Below are positions 1 to 11,042 of a stretch of DNA of 64,000 nt, piece after piece. The notes below the pieces were generated by a model, which saw nothing but the letters and a program-made list of their open reading frames with translations, was not told where the DNA came from and ran no database searches. Made by a program: the position numbers and the translations under genes. Numbering within the stretch: the first letter of the stretch is position 1; every line of letters begins with the position of its first letter. The DNA lies in NCBI GenBank assembly GCA_029721435.1, contig CM056583.1, positions 45,165,120-45,229,119 on the forward strand, given 5' to 3'. Source of the stretch: Gymnothorax reevesii (lineage: Eukaryota; Chordata; Actinopteri; Anguilliformes; Muraenidae).

Positions 1-311
1 TGCAACATTAACACGTCATGCAGATATAGGACAGAGGCTTCTTTATTTCAATACTTTAAAGGTGAGTAGAGGAGCTCATTTTATTGGTGAAGAGTTGACT
101 TGGCTGTGTTAAACCCACTTAAGCCTTTTCTCCACCCTCTTTACAATTTGCGCCGGAAGGAGGGACAGAGGCGGGACAGAGGAGTACTTGGCGTCAGGCT
201 ATGCCGGGCACGAAATTGCAACATACGCCTGGACACACCCCATTGGCGCGGCGCTCCCCCTATTCGCTGCGCCTGCGCCGCCCTTGCGCCTGGTCTACCA
301 ATTTAGAGCCC
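1..311. repeat. Unidentified interspersed repeat, copy 1 (cut by window edge)
   Basis: This segment is repeated in the same orientation at 1138-1420. Shared landmarks, in order, are a 'gcagatataggacagagg' block, a 'cttctttatttca/ctctttattccaa' stretch, 'gtgttaaacccact', 'ctccaccctctt', a 'gcgccgg..ggagggacagag' block and a GC-rich end near 'ggtcta'. By eye about 80-85% of bases agree. The two copies are about 1.14 kb apart, a spacing that could suit a short LTR pair, but I see no TG..CA ends, primer-binding site or coding sequence between them. Family not recognised. Confidence 0.6.
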
Positions 312-1137
312 ATATTCATCATGACTCAGTGACAATTTCGTGGATAAAGGATCCGCCGAATGTGCGCAGAGAGCTCGCCAGCTCCAACCTGGTTTTCTTT
401 CTGTGCAGCGATAATTTGGCTGACAGGCGCATAGTGCGCACAGGTCACCGAAACCACACAGGCAGATTTCCAGAATGTCAGGCACATTTCAATGCAATAA
501 ATAATTACAGCAACCACTATTTAATGTAACTATCTGAATCAGCGCATAAATTATAGCATCTATATCGATTGTCCTGATGTCAGATCAAAAAGAGAGCGAG
601 AGTGAGATATGTGCATTTGGGCGCCTGAGAGTGTGTGTAGGCTATGTGGGCATGTCCTTCAGCTGCTTTCACACCGGACGCAAAACAAATTTTTCGCACG
701 ACTGATTGCAAATGCAAAGACGCGAATACATCGCATCTTAATACTATTAATGTCACTTAGATTTTATCGTTTTTAGTAAGGGAAAAGAATACAGCCTGAT
801 CGCTATGATCTCGTATCGAGTTAAGATCACATATTGAAAATAAATGTGTAACGTATCTTGCATTGTCCATGCATGTTAATCCCAGAATTTTAAGCAGCAA
901 CAGGGTGTAATAATAGGAACACGCTATCCATCGTTTCTCTTCCCAATGAGCAACCGTCGTATTTCATTCCAACTTCATAAGTTTGTATGAGCTGATGTGG
1001 TTTTGTTTTGAAATTCCATTCAAGTTCGTTAATGGTAATAATTCGCGAATGCCCTGGCTAGCCAGCTAACTCATATTCGTAATGCTTGATATAGACGTAA
1101 GCGAAGCAGAAAACATGCCTGAAGCAGCAAAGTAAAA
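312..1137. other. Spacer between the two direct-repeat copies
   Basis: The 826 bases between the copies hold no open frame that looks like gag, protease or polymerase. They include a GC-rich start (320-480), a short GA-rich patch near 590-610 and otherwise AT-rich sequence. It may be the inside of a non-autonomous element or unrelated unique DNA. Confidence 0.4.
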
Positions 1138-1420
1138 TGCAACATTCACGCATCATGCAGATATAGGACAGAGGTCTCTTTATTCCAATTTTAAAGGTGA
1201 GGAGAGGAGCTTATTTGATTGGTGAAGATTTGACTCAGCTGTGTTAAACCCACTCAAGCCTTCTCTCCACCCTCTTTGCCACTTGCGCCGGCAGGAGGGA
1301 CAGAGAAGTACTTACGCCGGGCTGCACCGGGCACAAAATTGCAAAAATAAACACCGATACACCCCGTTGACGCAGCTTCCCCCATTCGCCGCGCTTGCAT
1401 CGGGTCTATGAATTCAAAGC
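1138..1420. repeat. Unidentified interspersed repeat, copy 2
   Basis: Second direct copy of the repeat at 1-311, with the same order of landmarks from 'gcagatataggacagagg' to the GC-rich end around 'gggtcta'. It has small indels relative to copy 1, for example lacking part of the second 'gcgggacagag' segment. Both copies are decayed, so the duplication is not recent. Confidence 0.6.
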
Positions 1421-3089
1421 CCTGTGAGACATGCCAATCTGAAAAGCTATATTATGGTAAAGTGAGCAGTCAAGTCATACTGGTCAATATAAATTTCTAT
1501 GTCTGCCACTGGCAGCCAGTCACTGGAATGTTGTAATTGATCTATCCTATGGAAGAACCTGCTTATACTTCCCACACCTACACCAAAGTTTGGTGACTAA
1601 ATCTGTGGCTTAATCCATGCTATACCTGTTTAAAGTCACTTTCCTTTTTCTCTCACACCTCATTGGCCCATCCCAGTGGGAATTTTGGCCGAGTAGGAGG
1701 AGAATTTGGCTCACTGTTCAAAAAGCTCAAAATGTAAAACGAGTGAAAAGCTTGTGTTGGTCCCCTTTCATAACTCAGGGTGCACCCTTTAAAGGCAACT
1801 TTTGTTTTGTCCTTTAAATTAAAGTCTGTAAAAACAAAGCTATTGAAGTCTACCCTGTGAATAGCTTGACTGTATTAAGCAAAGCAGGCATATAAACTTG
1901 AGGAGGAGATCAAAGGGTAGCGGTGAAACGATTTCCCTCTTTTCAATCTTCCCCACTCCCTCCCTCCCTCTCTCATTCCCTCCCTCCCTGTTTCTCCCCC
2001 TCTCCATCTGACAGTCTGCCACATCTCAGGGAGGGAGAAATGTAGGAGTTTTCCTGTAATGAAATGTAATGAAACTTAGGACTTGTATCAGTCTTTTGTG
2101 GTTTACACAGTCACCAGTCCAGAGAGGCCTGCTGCAGGGGCTGTACCACAGATAAACATTTGTATTTAATTAAGACTTTCCGCACAGCCTGCCACCGAAC
2201 ACGAGTGCTGATAACACCATTCCATACACACACTTATGTACTTTGCCCTGCAGACATCGTTTCTGCAGCAAGACCAGGCCCATAGCCAGGAAGAATAATT
2301 GTTGCAAAATAGCAGCCCCACACCCATGTGCACTGAGTCTGAAGAATAATGATGCGAGGGCGAGTGCAACATGCCTGCTGTATGCGTTTTTCTCAGGTTT
2401 TCTGTGAAAGACTGTGAATTTCACATGAATTGTAAAACTCAGCTATTCCAATTTACTGTGGCAGCTGGGGAGATGGGCATGAGTTGCAGAACAACTGAAC
2501 TGAATAATGGATAGTCAACAGTGGAAATGGATGAAAATGTGAATATTTCAATTAAACAGTTGAAAAAAAAAAAAATTGAATTGTTACATTAATGGATTTC
2601 TTAAGTACATCATGCTTTGAAAGTTGCTCCATGACTGTGTGTGCTGGGTTTGCAGAATAATTTGGTTTTGTGCATCATACAATAGTTCAAAGGAGTCTTT
2701 ATCTAAATATAGCATACTGGTGTGAAAATTAACAAATGAATATAAGTGCTGACTTTTGCTGACTTGCTCAGCTTTATTTTCATGGTATTTACATTGAAAT
2801 CAAGTGAATGATTCAGGAAAATACACAACCATTTGTATGAAGTCCCTCACCTTTTTGGGATCTGAAAATAATCAGACAATTGGCTGCTGAATTTTTCCAT
2901 AGCCAAATGTATGTTTTTAAAAAAGCTATTATTGCCAGTGAAGGAAACCGTCATTAGGCTAACAAATAAAAATAAGTCCATCTGAGAAATAGGAAAAACA
3001 TTTGGTGTACCCGATTATTAGGTTCATTTTAAGAATTTGCATGCACTGCTGAATATAGGAACATCAAAAGACCCAGAAGATCTGGCTTG
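1421..3089. other. Unique AT-rich DNA with a homopyrimidine tract
   Basis: No gene is recognised. The only structured part is about 1935-2003, a C/T-rich tract with repeated CCCTCCCT units (purine-rich GGGAGGGA on the other strand) that could form triplex or G-quadruplex DNA. A 12-13 base A run lies near 2563-2575. The rest looks like single-copy intergenic sequence. Confidence 0.5.
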
Positions 3090-4030
3090 GTGGATTGCGG
3101 AGTTCTTTCCATGGTGTAGAAAACTGATTCACAAAACTAGGACAGATCAAGAACGCCCTCCAAGAGCTGGGCTGCTTTCATTTGATATAGGACATGGGGT
3201 TTGTGAAAAAGCATTTTCCTTCTTTGCGATTGCTTTTATTTTTGCATGTGTGTTGCTCTTAAATGTTTTAGATCATGAAACTAAATTTTAATATTGGACA
3301 CAGATAATCCCAGTGAACCCAAAATGCAGATTTTAAATGATGATTTCATTAAATAAAGGGAAAAAGCTGTCCAACCCTACCTGACCCTACAGTATAATAC
3401 AAGCAGATTATATTACTTATTATATATTACCTTCCATCAGTAAGCTACATTAGATTACTTATTTATGTAGGTGTGATAATCAGGGCCTGCTTTGCTGTTT
3501 CAGGACCTGGGCAACTGCATAATTGATGAAACAATGAATGCCACTCTCTACCAGAAAATCCTTAAGGGGAATTTTTGATCATCAGTTGGTGACCTAAAGC
3601 TCAAGGGCAGTTGTGTTTTGCAGTAGGACAATTATATGAGGCACAGAAGCAATACTCTGAATGGCTCAAAAGATGCAAAGTGAAGGCTTTGGAGTGGCTT
3701 AGCCAAAGTCCTGACTTCGATTGAGATGCAGTGGCAGTTTATGTTTCAAACAATGTGGGTGAATTTAAACAATTTTGTAAAAACGAGCAGACAAAATGTC
3801 CTCAACATTGATGTAAAAGACTGATTGCCAATTATCCAAATGTTTGATTGCAGTTTTTGCCACCAAGGATGGCACAGCCAGTTATTACGTTTAAGGGGAC
3901 AATTAGTTTTCCACTAACTGTTTTTGAATAACTCTTTACCTTCAATAAATGGAGTGATCATTTAAAAGTTGCATTTTGTGTCCACTCAGGTTGTCTATTT
4001 CTTATATATATTAAATATTAAAATGATATT
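3090..4030 (+). mobile_element. Tc1-like transposon remnant (first family)
   Basis: Decayed DD34E Tc1/mariner-type element read left to right. The clearest part is about 3500-3740: 'caggacctgggcaactgca', then an ETMNATLYQKIL-like reading, a degraded FQQDN block near 3618-3640 with a stop in it, and a block ending near 'agtcctgacttcgattgag' that corresponds to the PQSPDLNPIE motif. The tail at 3870-4010 ('ggcacagccagttattacg', 'gcattttgtgtccactcag') matches the 3' untranslated end of a Tc1 family common in fishes, from memory of the family. The part left of 3480 is less certain. Frames are broken by stops and indels throughout. Confidence 0.7.
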
Positions 4031-4383
4031 AAAATTAGATAGAAAGATGATGTGAAGTATTAAAGTTTGACAAATTAACAAAAGTAGAAGGAAACGGGAA
4101 GGAAGCTGAAGTTTTTTTTTTTCACTGTACTGGATGTTTTCAAATTATTGGCGCAATTATTGCACAAATATTGTAAATGAACTGATGCAGGTTAAATTGG
4201 TGGAACTTAAAGTTGATCACATTTATCTCAGCCTGATTTATTAAGCTATAAAAATGAAGTAAAATACATACTGAAGTTTCTTCTGATTCATCACCACGGA
4301 AAAAACTAAATAAATATCAATTGAAAAGAGATGAAGGGTAATTGACTGCCCAAGTGAGATGAAGAACACAAACAAGAGCATAA

Positions 4384-5010
4384 ATGGTCAAATGTACTAA
4401 AAGGGAAAATATCAAAATATCAAACTGTTTCAATCATATCATGAAGAGGATTAGGTGCTCATTATCCCTATGTATGGCAAGGAATGTGGTCAGGGAGGAA
4501 ACAAAGAATGGGCGACAAAACTCTAGTCAGCGCAAGACAGAAAATCAGAAATCTACTATTAGCCAAACACCACTGATTTATGACCAGAGGTGAAAGCTCT
4601 AAACTGATGAAACCAAAATGTAATTTTTCGGCTGTACTGATTATCAGCGGTATATTTGGTGACAAATGAGGAGAAACATACCACATTGACTGTCAGATTT
4701 GATTTTTTTGGGCATGTTGTACTACTATTGATCTGGGGGCTTAAGCTAAGATCAGTAACATTATGAATTCTACCAAGTACTGGGAAATATTGGTGGAAAA
4801 TCTGCATTTCATACTGTTCAATTTGGAGATGGTTTATTGATATTTTGGGCATGTTTTGGTGCCAATTCATCCAGGGATATTAGTTAAGATCAGTGACATG
4901 AATTCCTGGCATAATGAATTTCATGAGCTCATAAAATCTGGGCTGAGACTTAGTCATCGGTGGATTTTTCAACATGACAATGACTACAAGCATAAATCAA
5001 ACTTCAAGCA
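4384..5010 (+). mobile_element. Tc1-like transposase remnant (second family)
   Basis: The plus strand around 4890-5017 reads through a frame containing W-I-F-Q-H-D-N-D-Y-K-H-K, the standard Tc1 transposase block around the second catalytic Asp (usual form FQHDNDPKHTA). Upstream, around 4720-4830, a G-K-x-N-S-T-K-Y-W-E-I-L-like stretch fits the preceding transposase region. Reading frames shift several times, and no terminal repeat could be fixed. It sits between two other Tc1 fragments, so borders are approximate. Confidence 0.6.
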
Positions 5011-5019
5011 GAAATGATT

Positions 5020-5340
5020 TAGTTAGTTCAACATTTGTGCCGTTCGTTCACCTGTGGGATGTTCCAAATAAGTGTTTGATGAGCATTCCTCAACTTTTCC
5101 TCAACTGTCTTTTTTGCCACTTGTGCCAGCTTTTTTGAAACATGTTGCAGGCATCAAATTCCAAATGAGCTAATATTTGCAAAAAATGACAAAGTTTACC
5201 TGATCGAACATTAAGTAACTTGTCTTTGCAGTGTATTCAATTGAATTTAGGTTGAAAAGGATTTGCAAATCATTGTATTTTGTTTTTATTTACGATTTAC
5301 ACAACGTGCCCACTTCACTGGTTTTGGGTTTTGTATTATG
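5020..5340 (-). mobile_element. Terminal fragment of the Tc1 family present at 22.75-24.3 kb
   Basis: The sequence runs parallel to 24020-24300: 'gttcacctgtggg(a)tgttcca', 'gcattcctcaact', 'cagcttttttg', 'cttgtctttg', 'ttcaattgaat' and 'gcaaatcattgta' occur in the same order in both. It is one end (5' side, minus orientation) of that element without the transposase, i.e. a truncated copy. Confidence 0.75.
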
Positions 5341-6237
5341 GAAAAGTGTGCATTACATAGTAAATCAATGAATTCAGACAGCACTCAATTTATTGCACAA
5401 ATTTATGCTTCAAGGGTTAAATATTTTTTTCTCTTGCGACAGACGGCAGAGCCTCATGTCCTTTGCTGCGACCTGCAGGAGACAAAATTGAGTTCCTGTG
5501 ACAGAGGACAGCCATGTAGCAGGATGAGACCTCACTTCATCTCCTGCGGAGAGCTCCAGTCTGAGTCACTTCCCTCCAGAAAGTTCTATAAACAGCACGA
5601 CTGGGCCATTCCTCGGCCCTCAGCCTGCTGCCTAGATGCACAGCATGTCACATGTCCCATATTCCACCCCAATAATTGCCAAGCATGCGCCAAGGCCCCC
5701 AGCATCAGTCTTAGGTAATATGTTGCATCCAGTTTGGCGTGGAATGAGAGAAGAATGTTTGTGCATCTGCTCTAGGACATGAATGAGCCCTTTGGATCTC
5801 ATACAGGCATAGTCTTCCTGACCAGTCTAGTTTGTTGTTTTTGGATAGTCTGGATTCTTGCAGGCCCAGAGTAAACAAGATACTTACTTTCAATCTCAGA
5901 ATGTGGTGTGATCCAAATACCCAGTTACTTACTTTGCAGTGCTATGCAAGAAAAGTAAACATGCTTTGGGAATTTAGAGTGGTGATGCCTGATCAATGCA
6001 ATGAGTCATCAACAAAAAAGTTACTTTCTGCAGAACTGTAGCTTCCTTGAGGAAATTTGACATGATTTTCTGTGAACTGTCCTCATGAACAGAACGCAGG
6101 GAGGGCAGAAAACATCCCTTGAAAGGGATGATAATTGACCTGTTTTCAATTATTGTTCTTAACACATTTACCAAGAATATGAATAATCCACTGGCAGTTA
6201 AACACACGGCTTCCATTAAATGAAATATTAAGGCGAG
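5341..6237. other. Unique sequence, no gene seen
   Basis: About 0.9 kb between Tc1 fragments. An open frame at 5263-5718 starts inside the Tc1 terminal fragment and shows no recognisable domain, so it is treated as chance. A small palindrome 'tcccttgaaaggga' lies near 6115. Nothing else is seen. Confidence 0.5.
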
Positions 6238-6239
6238 TA

Positions 6240-7824
6240 CAACCCCAATTCCGAAATAGTTGGGCCAAAGTGTAAATTGTGAATAAAATCAAAATGCAAT
6301 GAAACTCAGATTACGAGCCAATATGTTATTTACAATAGCACATAGATTACATTTTAAATGTTGAAACTGAGACATTTTACGTTTTTATTCACCAAATGAG
6401 CTTATTTCAAATGTTCTGGCTGCAACAGGCCTCAAAAAAGTTGGGACACAGGGAAAAAAGGGCTGAAAAAGCAGTTGACATATAAAAGAATCAGCTGATA
6501 GAACATTTAGCAAGTAATGAAGTTAACTGGCATCAGGTGTGTAACATGATTGGCTATAAAAGGGTCTTAGACAGGTTGAGTCTCTCAGAAGTAAAGATAA
6601 CCAAAGGCTCTCCAACCTGTGAAGGCTTGCATAAAAAAATTGTGGAATACTTTAAAAGCAATGTTCCACAATGTCAAATTGCAAAGGCTTTGAAGGCGTC
6701 ATCAGTGGCATTGCATAACATCATCAACACATTCCGAGAAACTGGAAAAATCTCTGTGCGTAAGGGAAAATACCGAAGACCTTTACTGGATTCCCGTGAT
6801 CTTCGGGCTCTCAGACACCAGCATCACTCATCGGCATGAATCTGTCATTGACATTACTAAATGGGCCCAGGAATATTTCAAGAAACCACTGTCTGTAAAC
6901 ACAGTCCACCGTGCCATCCACAGATGCCACCTAAAACTCTATCATGCAAAAAGGAAGCCATTGTTGAACATGATCCAGAAGCGCCACCATGTTCTGTGGG
7001 CCAAGGCTCATTTAAAATGGACTGTAGCAAACTGGCAAAGTATCCTGAGGTCAGATGACTCCAAATTTGACATTCTTGTTGGAAATCATGGGCGTTGTTT
7101 CCTCCAGGCTAAAGAGGAGAATGACCACCCCTTCTGTTATTAGCATTCAGTTCAAAAGCCAGCATCTCTAATGGTATGGGGATGCATTAGTGCATATGGT
7201 GTAGGACACTTGCATGTTTTAAAAACACCATGAATGCTGAAAGATATATAAAGGTTTTAGAGCAACATATGCTTCCCTCCAGATGACATCTATTTCAGGG
7301 AAGGCCTTGTGTATTTCAGCAGGACAATGCAAAACCACATACTGCGGCTGTTACAACAGTATGGCTTCGTAGTAGAAGAGTCCGTGTGCTGAATTGGCCT
7401 GCCTGCAGTCCTGATCTTTCACTGATTGAGAACATTTGGAGCATAATTAAAAGAAAAGTCTGCCAAAGGAGACACAAAAACCTTCAGCAGCTGGAAGCCT
7501 GTATTAAACAAGATTGGGATCAAATTCCAATGATTAAACTCAAGAGACTTGTCTCCTCAATGCCTACACGCCTGCATTCTGTTTTAAAAAGAAGAGGGGA
7601 TGCTACACCATGGTAAACAGCCCCTGTCCCAACTTTTTTGAGACCTATAACATCCATCAAATTTGAAATGAGCTCATTTTGTGGATAAAATTGTTAAATT
7701 TCACCATTTGTTATGTTATCTCCATTCTCTTGTGAATAAAATACTGGCTGGTGTAATTTGAAAGTCATGTTTTGATTTTATTCACAATTTACTCTTTCTC
7801 CCAACTATTTCAGAATTGGGGTTG
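6240..7824 (+). mobile_element. Full-length Tc1-like DNA transposon, inactivated
   Basis: The element is delimited by inverted ends: 'caaccccaattccgaa' at the left, and at the right the reverse complement of 'caaccccaattctgaa', ending at 7824. TA dinucleotides at 6238-6239 and 7825-7826 are the expected target-site duplication. The inverted repeat continues inward ('tgtgaataaaatcaaaa' on the left, its complement near 7768-7785). The length of 1585 bp is normal for fish Tc1 elements. It carries one transposase gene in several frames (6537-7616), so it cannot move by itself. Confidence 0.92.
6537..7616 (+). pseudogene. Tc1-like transposase pseudogene (DD34E)
   Basis: This is the cut-and-paste transposase of the 6240-7824 element. 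An N-terminal helix-turn-helix region ([20 protein letters not shown]) is read in one frame from 6537. The frame shifts at about 6800 into a stretch with [19 protein letters not shown] and then SDDSKFDIL, which supplies the first catalytic Asp. A TAG stop lies at 7141-7143, followed by MVWGCISAYG in the same frame. A second shift at about 7225 restores the original frame for FQQDNAKPH (second Asp, near 7317-7340) and SPDLSLIENIW (catalytic Glu, near 7410-7440). A stop also lies near 7284. The C-terminus ends LKRRGDATPW. All three catalytic positions survive, but the gene has two frameshifts and two stops. Confidence 0.88.
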
Positions 7825-7826
7825 TA

Positions 7827-10640
7827 AATAAATAAAAATTAAAATGTTTTGTTCACCTGCCTTAATAGGCTACCATTCACAGGAGCAGAGAGAAAAAAAA
7901 AACTTCTCAGGATTTCCCGCATTAACTTTAGTCATATCCTGCAAAGCAGGCCATCAAATTTATGCTTCATGACTGATTAAATGAAAACAAAGATTGAAAT
8001 GCGTATATTTTTGCATCCCAATGATGTGTTTTATTTCTCACCTGAACAAAGAGAATTGGCGACACCTGAAAGAGGTGAGTCAAGTTAAAGTAATTGGTGT
8101 TAAAACCGAAGAGACGGCGTTAGTTCACGCCCGGTTCCCTAGAACATTTTGCCCTTATCGCCCATTTCTAACCACAATCTAACGAATGAGCCGTATCACA
8201 GGACGATTTACCGCCAGGAATAACCACATGTTGCTCCGCGGAACTGAATGTAGTACCGCGTGTTCGTTAGCTATAGAATAGAGGGCATTTTGACTGTTAG
8301 AATTACATTTGTGTTTGCCGTTATGTAGCCTATTTTATCTTCTTATTTACTCTAGCCGTGAAAGTAGAAGTGAGAGCTTATGCAACCTCTGGAAAGTGTG
8401 TGGTTGATCATTTCCTCGGCTTAAATGACCTAGCATGAACAAGAAAAAATAGCCTATATGATGATAAATTCGACAGTGTAATATAAGCAATTGTATTCTG
8501 GAAGGAAATTTTTTTGGTATTTTAAATACGTCTTGTTATTACAGAAACTATGTCTGCAATTCTGAGGGTTTGTGGGTAGATCTTCAGCAAAGAGTGCCGC
8601 AATTGATTTATTGGTTGTGAAAAGCAAATCGCAATATAAATAAACAAATTGGCGATATACAACTTAATAGCCTGTGAGCTTATCACGTTATTCTCCGAAA
8701 TAATGCTTTTCGGACCTGCAGAGGTGTGAGGTTGTCTCTCGCCAAGGAGTCAATCTTCGTCCTAATGGTTGGGCATTTTATAGACAATTCTTGCCACGCG
8801 CTGAGCTGGTAATTACTTCTTTAATAGACTACAGTGAGCTTAAATGGATTATTAGGGTGACAATGAGTAATACCATAAATAGAGATGACACGAACTGAGC
8901 TGTATTGAATCAGTGCCAGGTGAATCCGCTTATAATTCCATGAATTCAGTTTACGAAAGAGCCTTTCAGTTTTAAGTGACATTTAAGTTATTGTCCTTAA
9001 GAGATAAGATATTGCGCAGATCTTTTTATTAATTACGTTTTCCTTATTGATTGATATATAGTACGCTTACTAAAAATAACCTGTGTATGGTTTCGCAAAT
9101 AGTTTATTTTGCTTGCTTTTAAAATTTTTTTTTTTAATGGTGCATTCAAGAGTCATTTAGGTCGAAATAAATTCATATTGTACACAAGTCTTTTCTAGTT
9201 GCAAGCTTTGCGAACATTATATTTGAACATCTGAATGGTTATGACAAATTATGAAAAACAAATACAGACAATGTAAAACGTTTTTTCGTGAAAAATTGGT
9301 TAAAAATTGCCTATTAGCATTTTAAAACGAAACCGTGTATAAATCAAAAAACATTCCAGTTCTTTCCGTAAATGAATTTTACTGAGACGAGGTGCGAGTG
9401 ATCTTTGATATAGGAATGGCTTTAAGCTACTAAATTACAGGTTTTTTAACGGGAAAAATAATAGCCCATAGCCTATTTAAGCACTTGAGTGTAAAATAAT
9501 TGCACACAAAAGCACACATTACCTCCGAACATAAATTATTGCAGAAATGATACCTGACAAACAAAATACTCACCAAAAATAGCATGATATTTAATAATCC
9601 AATTGCGTATTATAACGCACTAAAGTTTTAAATAGTTGCACAGGTTGAGCAAACTGTATCGTCAAATATAAAAAGGTTTCAGAAATGATTACTGACAACA
9701 TCACCCCCACCAATGGAAATCAATATTTTATGTAGGCTAACGTTACTTTTGCATTCATATATGGAAATAAATCGCCAACAAGCTGTGCCATTATCTTCAT
9801 GTACGGACTAATGTCAAAACGACTGCCCTAACCGCCCTCGTGGCTCAGTTACGATTAAACAAACACGCGGGTAACGGGCTATCGCCCAGCTACCCCATGC
9901 ACGGTAGACGGCGGGAGGTCTTCTTCGTCTTCATGCGCGTCAATACACTGGTCCTACTGCACAGCTCACGACGAGATTTCCCGGTCCTACTGAGAGCCTA
10001 ACACCCCCGTACTGGCGGATCAAGGACTTTTTCTTGGTTTTAATGGCAACTGTACTTTATCTTCATCAAGGAAAATGATTGAAAACTGATCAAGACTAAT
10101 TATCAGTTTAAAAGCATGTTTTATGCCCTCCATGCTTTCTGTCCATCGGCCTGCACTACCGTGTCCCGCATGGAGCAGACGTTTTATACACTATGCTACG
10201 CTACACTAAATATTTGACCATCAACAATTTTTAAACGGTCAAGAGAAGGAAAAATTGAATTGAAACACTTTGCATGACATAAAATATTTAATCTTAGATT
10301 GGTCAAAGTGGCAACCCTCTGCCATAATAACTGCAGATTCAATGCATTTTTTCTAAAGGGATAGTTTTATGGTTCTGAGGGTTTACACCTAACACTGCTC
10401 TGGAGTTTCCTGAGGATACACTGTACTTGCTGAACCTCTTAATTTCACCAAATACAAATTTTATTATTATAAAGTTTAGGTCACTATACAACATTTACAG
10501 GTTCCTCTTGGCTTCTCATTATTCATATCTTGCATTGTGCTATTTTTGGCTATTCTCATAACTGATAAGGACTTATATTTCACTAAGAAATAGAACAAGA
10601 GAAAAATTTCCATTGTATTGTTGCACATTTGTAACAAAAT
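7827..10640. other. Unique AT-rich intergenic DNA, possible conserved non-coding segment
   Basis: No coding sequence or known repeat is recognised in 2.8 kb. About 8590-8960 has low repetitiveness and many TAAT/ATTA cores of the kind found in developmental enhancers, but conservation cannot be judged from one sequence. About 9820-10020 is more CpG-rich than its surroundings. Confidence 0.4.
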
Positions 10641-11042
10641 TAAACTAGAAGGGGACTTGGCAGAGCGCATACCTCAGCCACGCCACACTGTGTGTCAGTA
10701 ATCTCAGTATTATTGGTTATGGATCCACAAGAATATTATCCAGACCACCAACAACTATAATCAATTCTACATCAGTGTAGATCTATTCAATACTTGTAAA
10801 ATTTTATGAAAATCTATTCATTACATGAGGGACAATCATTCCAATCAAGTATATTTTAACTTCTTCCTGATCTAGAATCCTGAATAGGTTCCGGATCACT
10901 TCCAAAAATGAATCAACTGTCTTAGACTACCACCTGCCATCCTACCAAATTTTGTGCCAAACTGTTCTTAAGTTTTGAGTTATCATGACAGGCAGACAGA
11001 CAAAAACAGGTGAAAACATGACCTCCTTAGCGAAGGTAATAA
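10640..11042 (+). repeat. RTE-like interspersed repeat, 3' tail (copy 1)
   Basis: The segment ends with 'acctccttagcgaaggtaa', a weak hairpin followed by A-rich sequence. Its last 210 bases match 48549-48768 ('cttcttcc.gatctagaatcctg', 'ccatcctaccaaattttgtg', 'ccaaactgttctta', then a run of 'acagacagac'-type units). The start 'gcagagcgcatacctcagcc' is shared with repeats known from other fish loci, from memory. Assignment to an RTE-type non-LTR tail is a guess from the hairpin tail. The repeat relationship itself is visible. Confidence 0.65.

Noticed and set aside
5263..5718. Open frame of 151 codons
   Set aside because: It starts inside a Tc1 terminal fragment and continues into unique DNA. 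No family resemblance.
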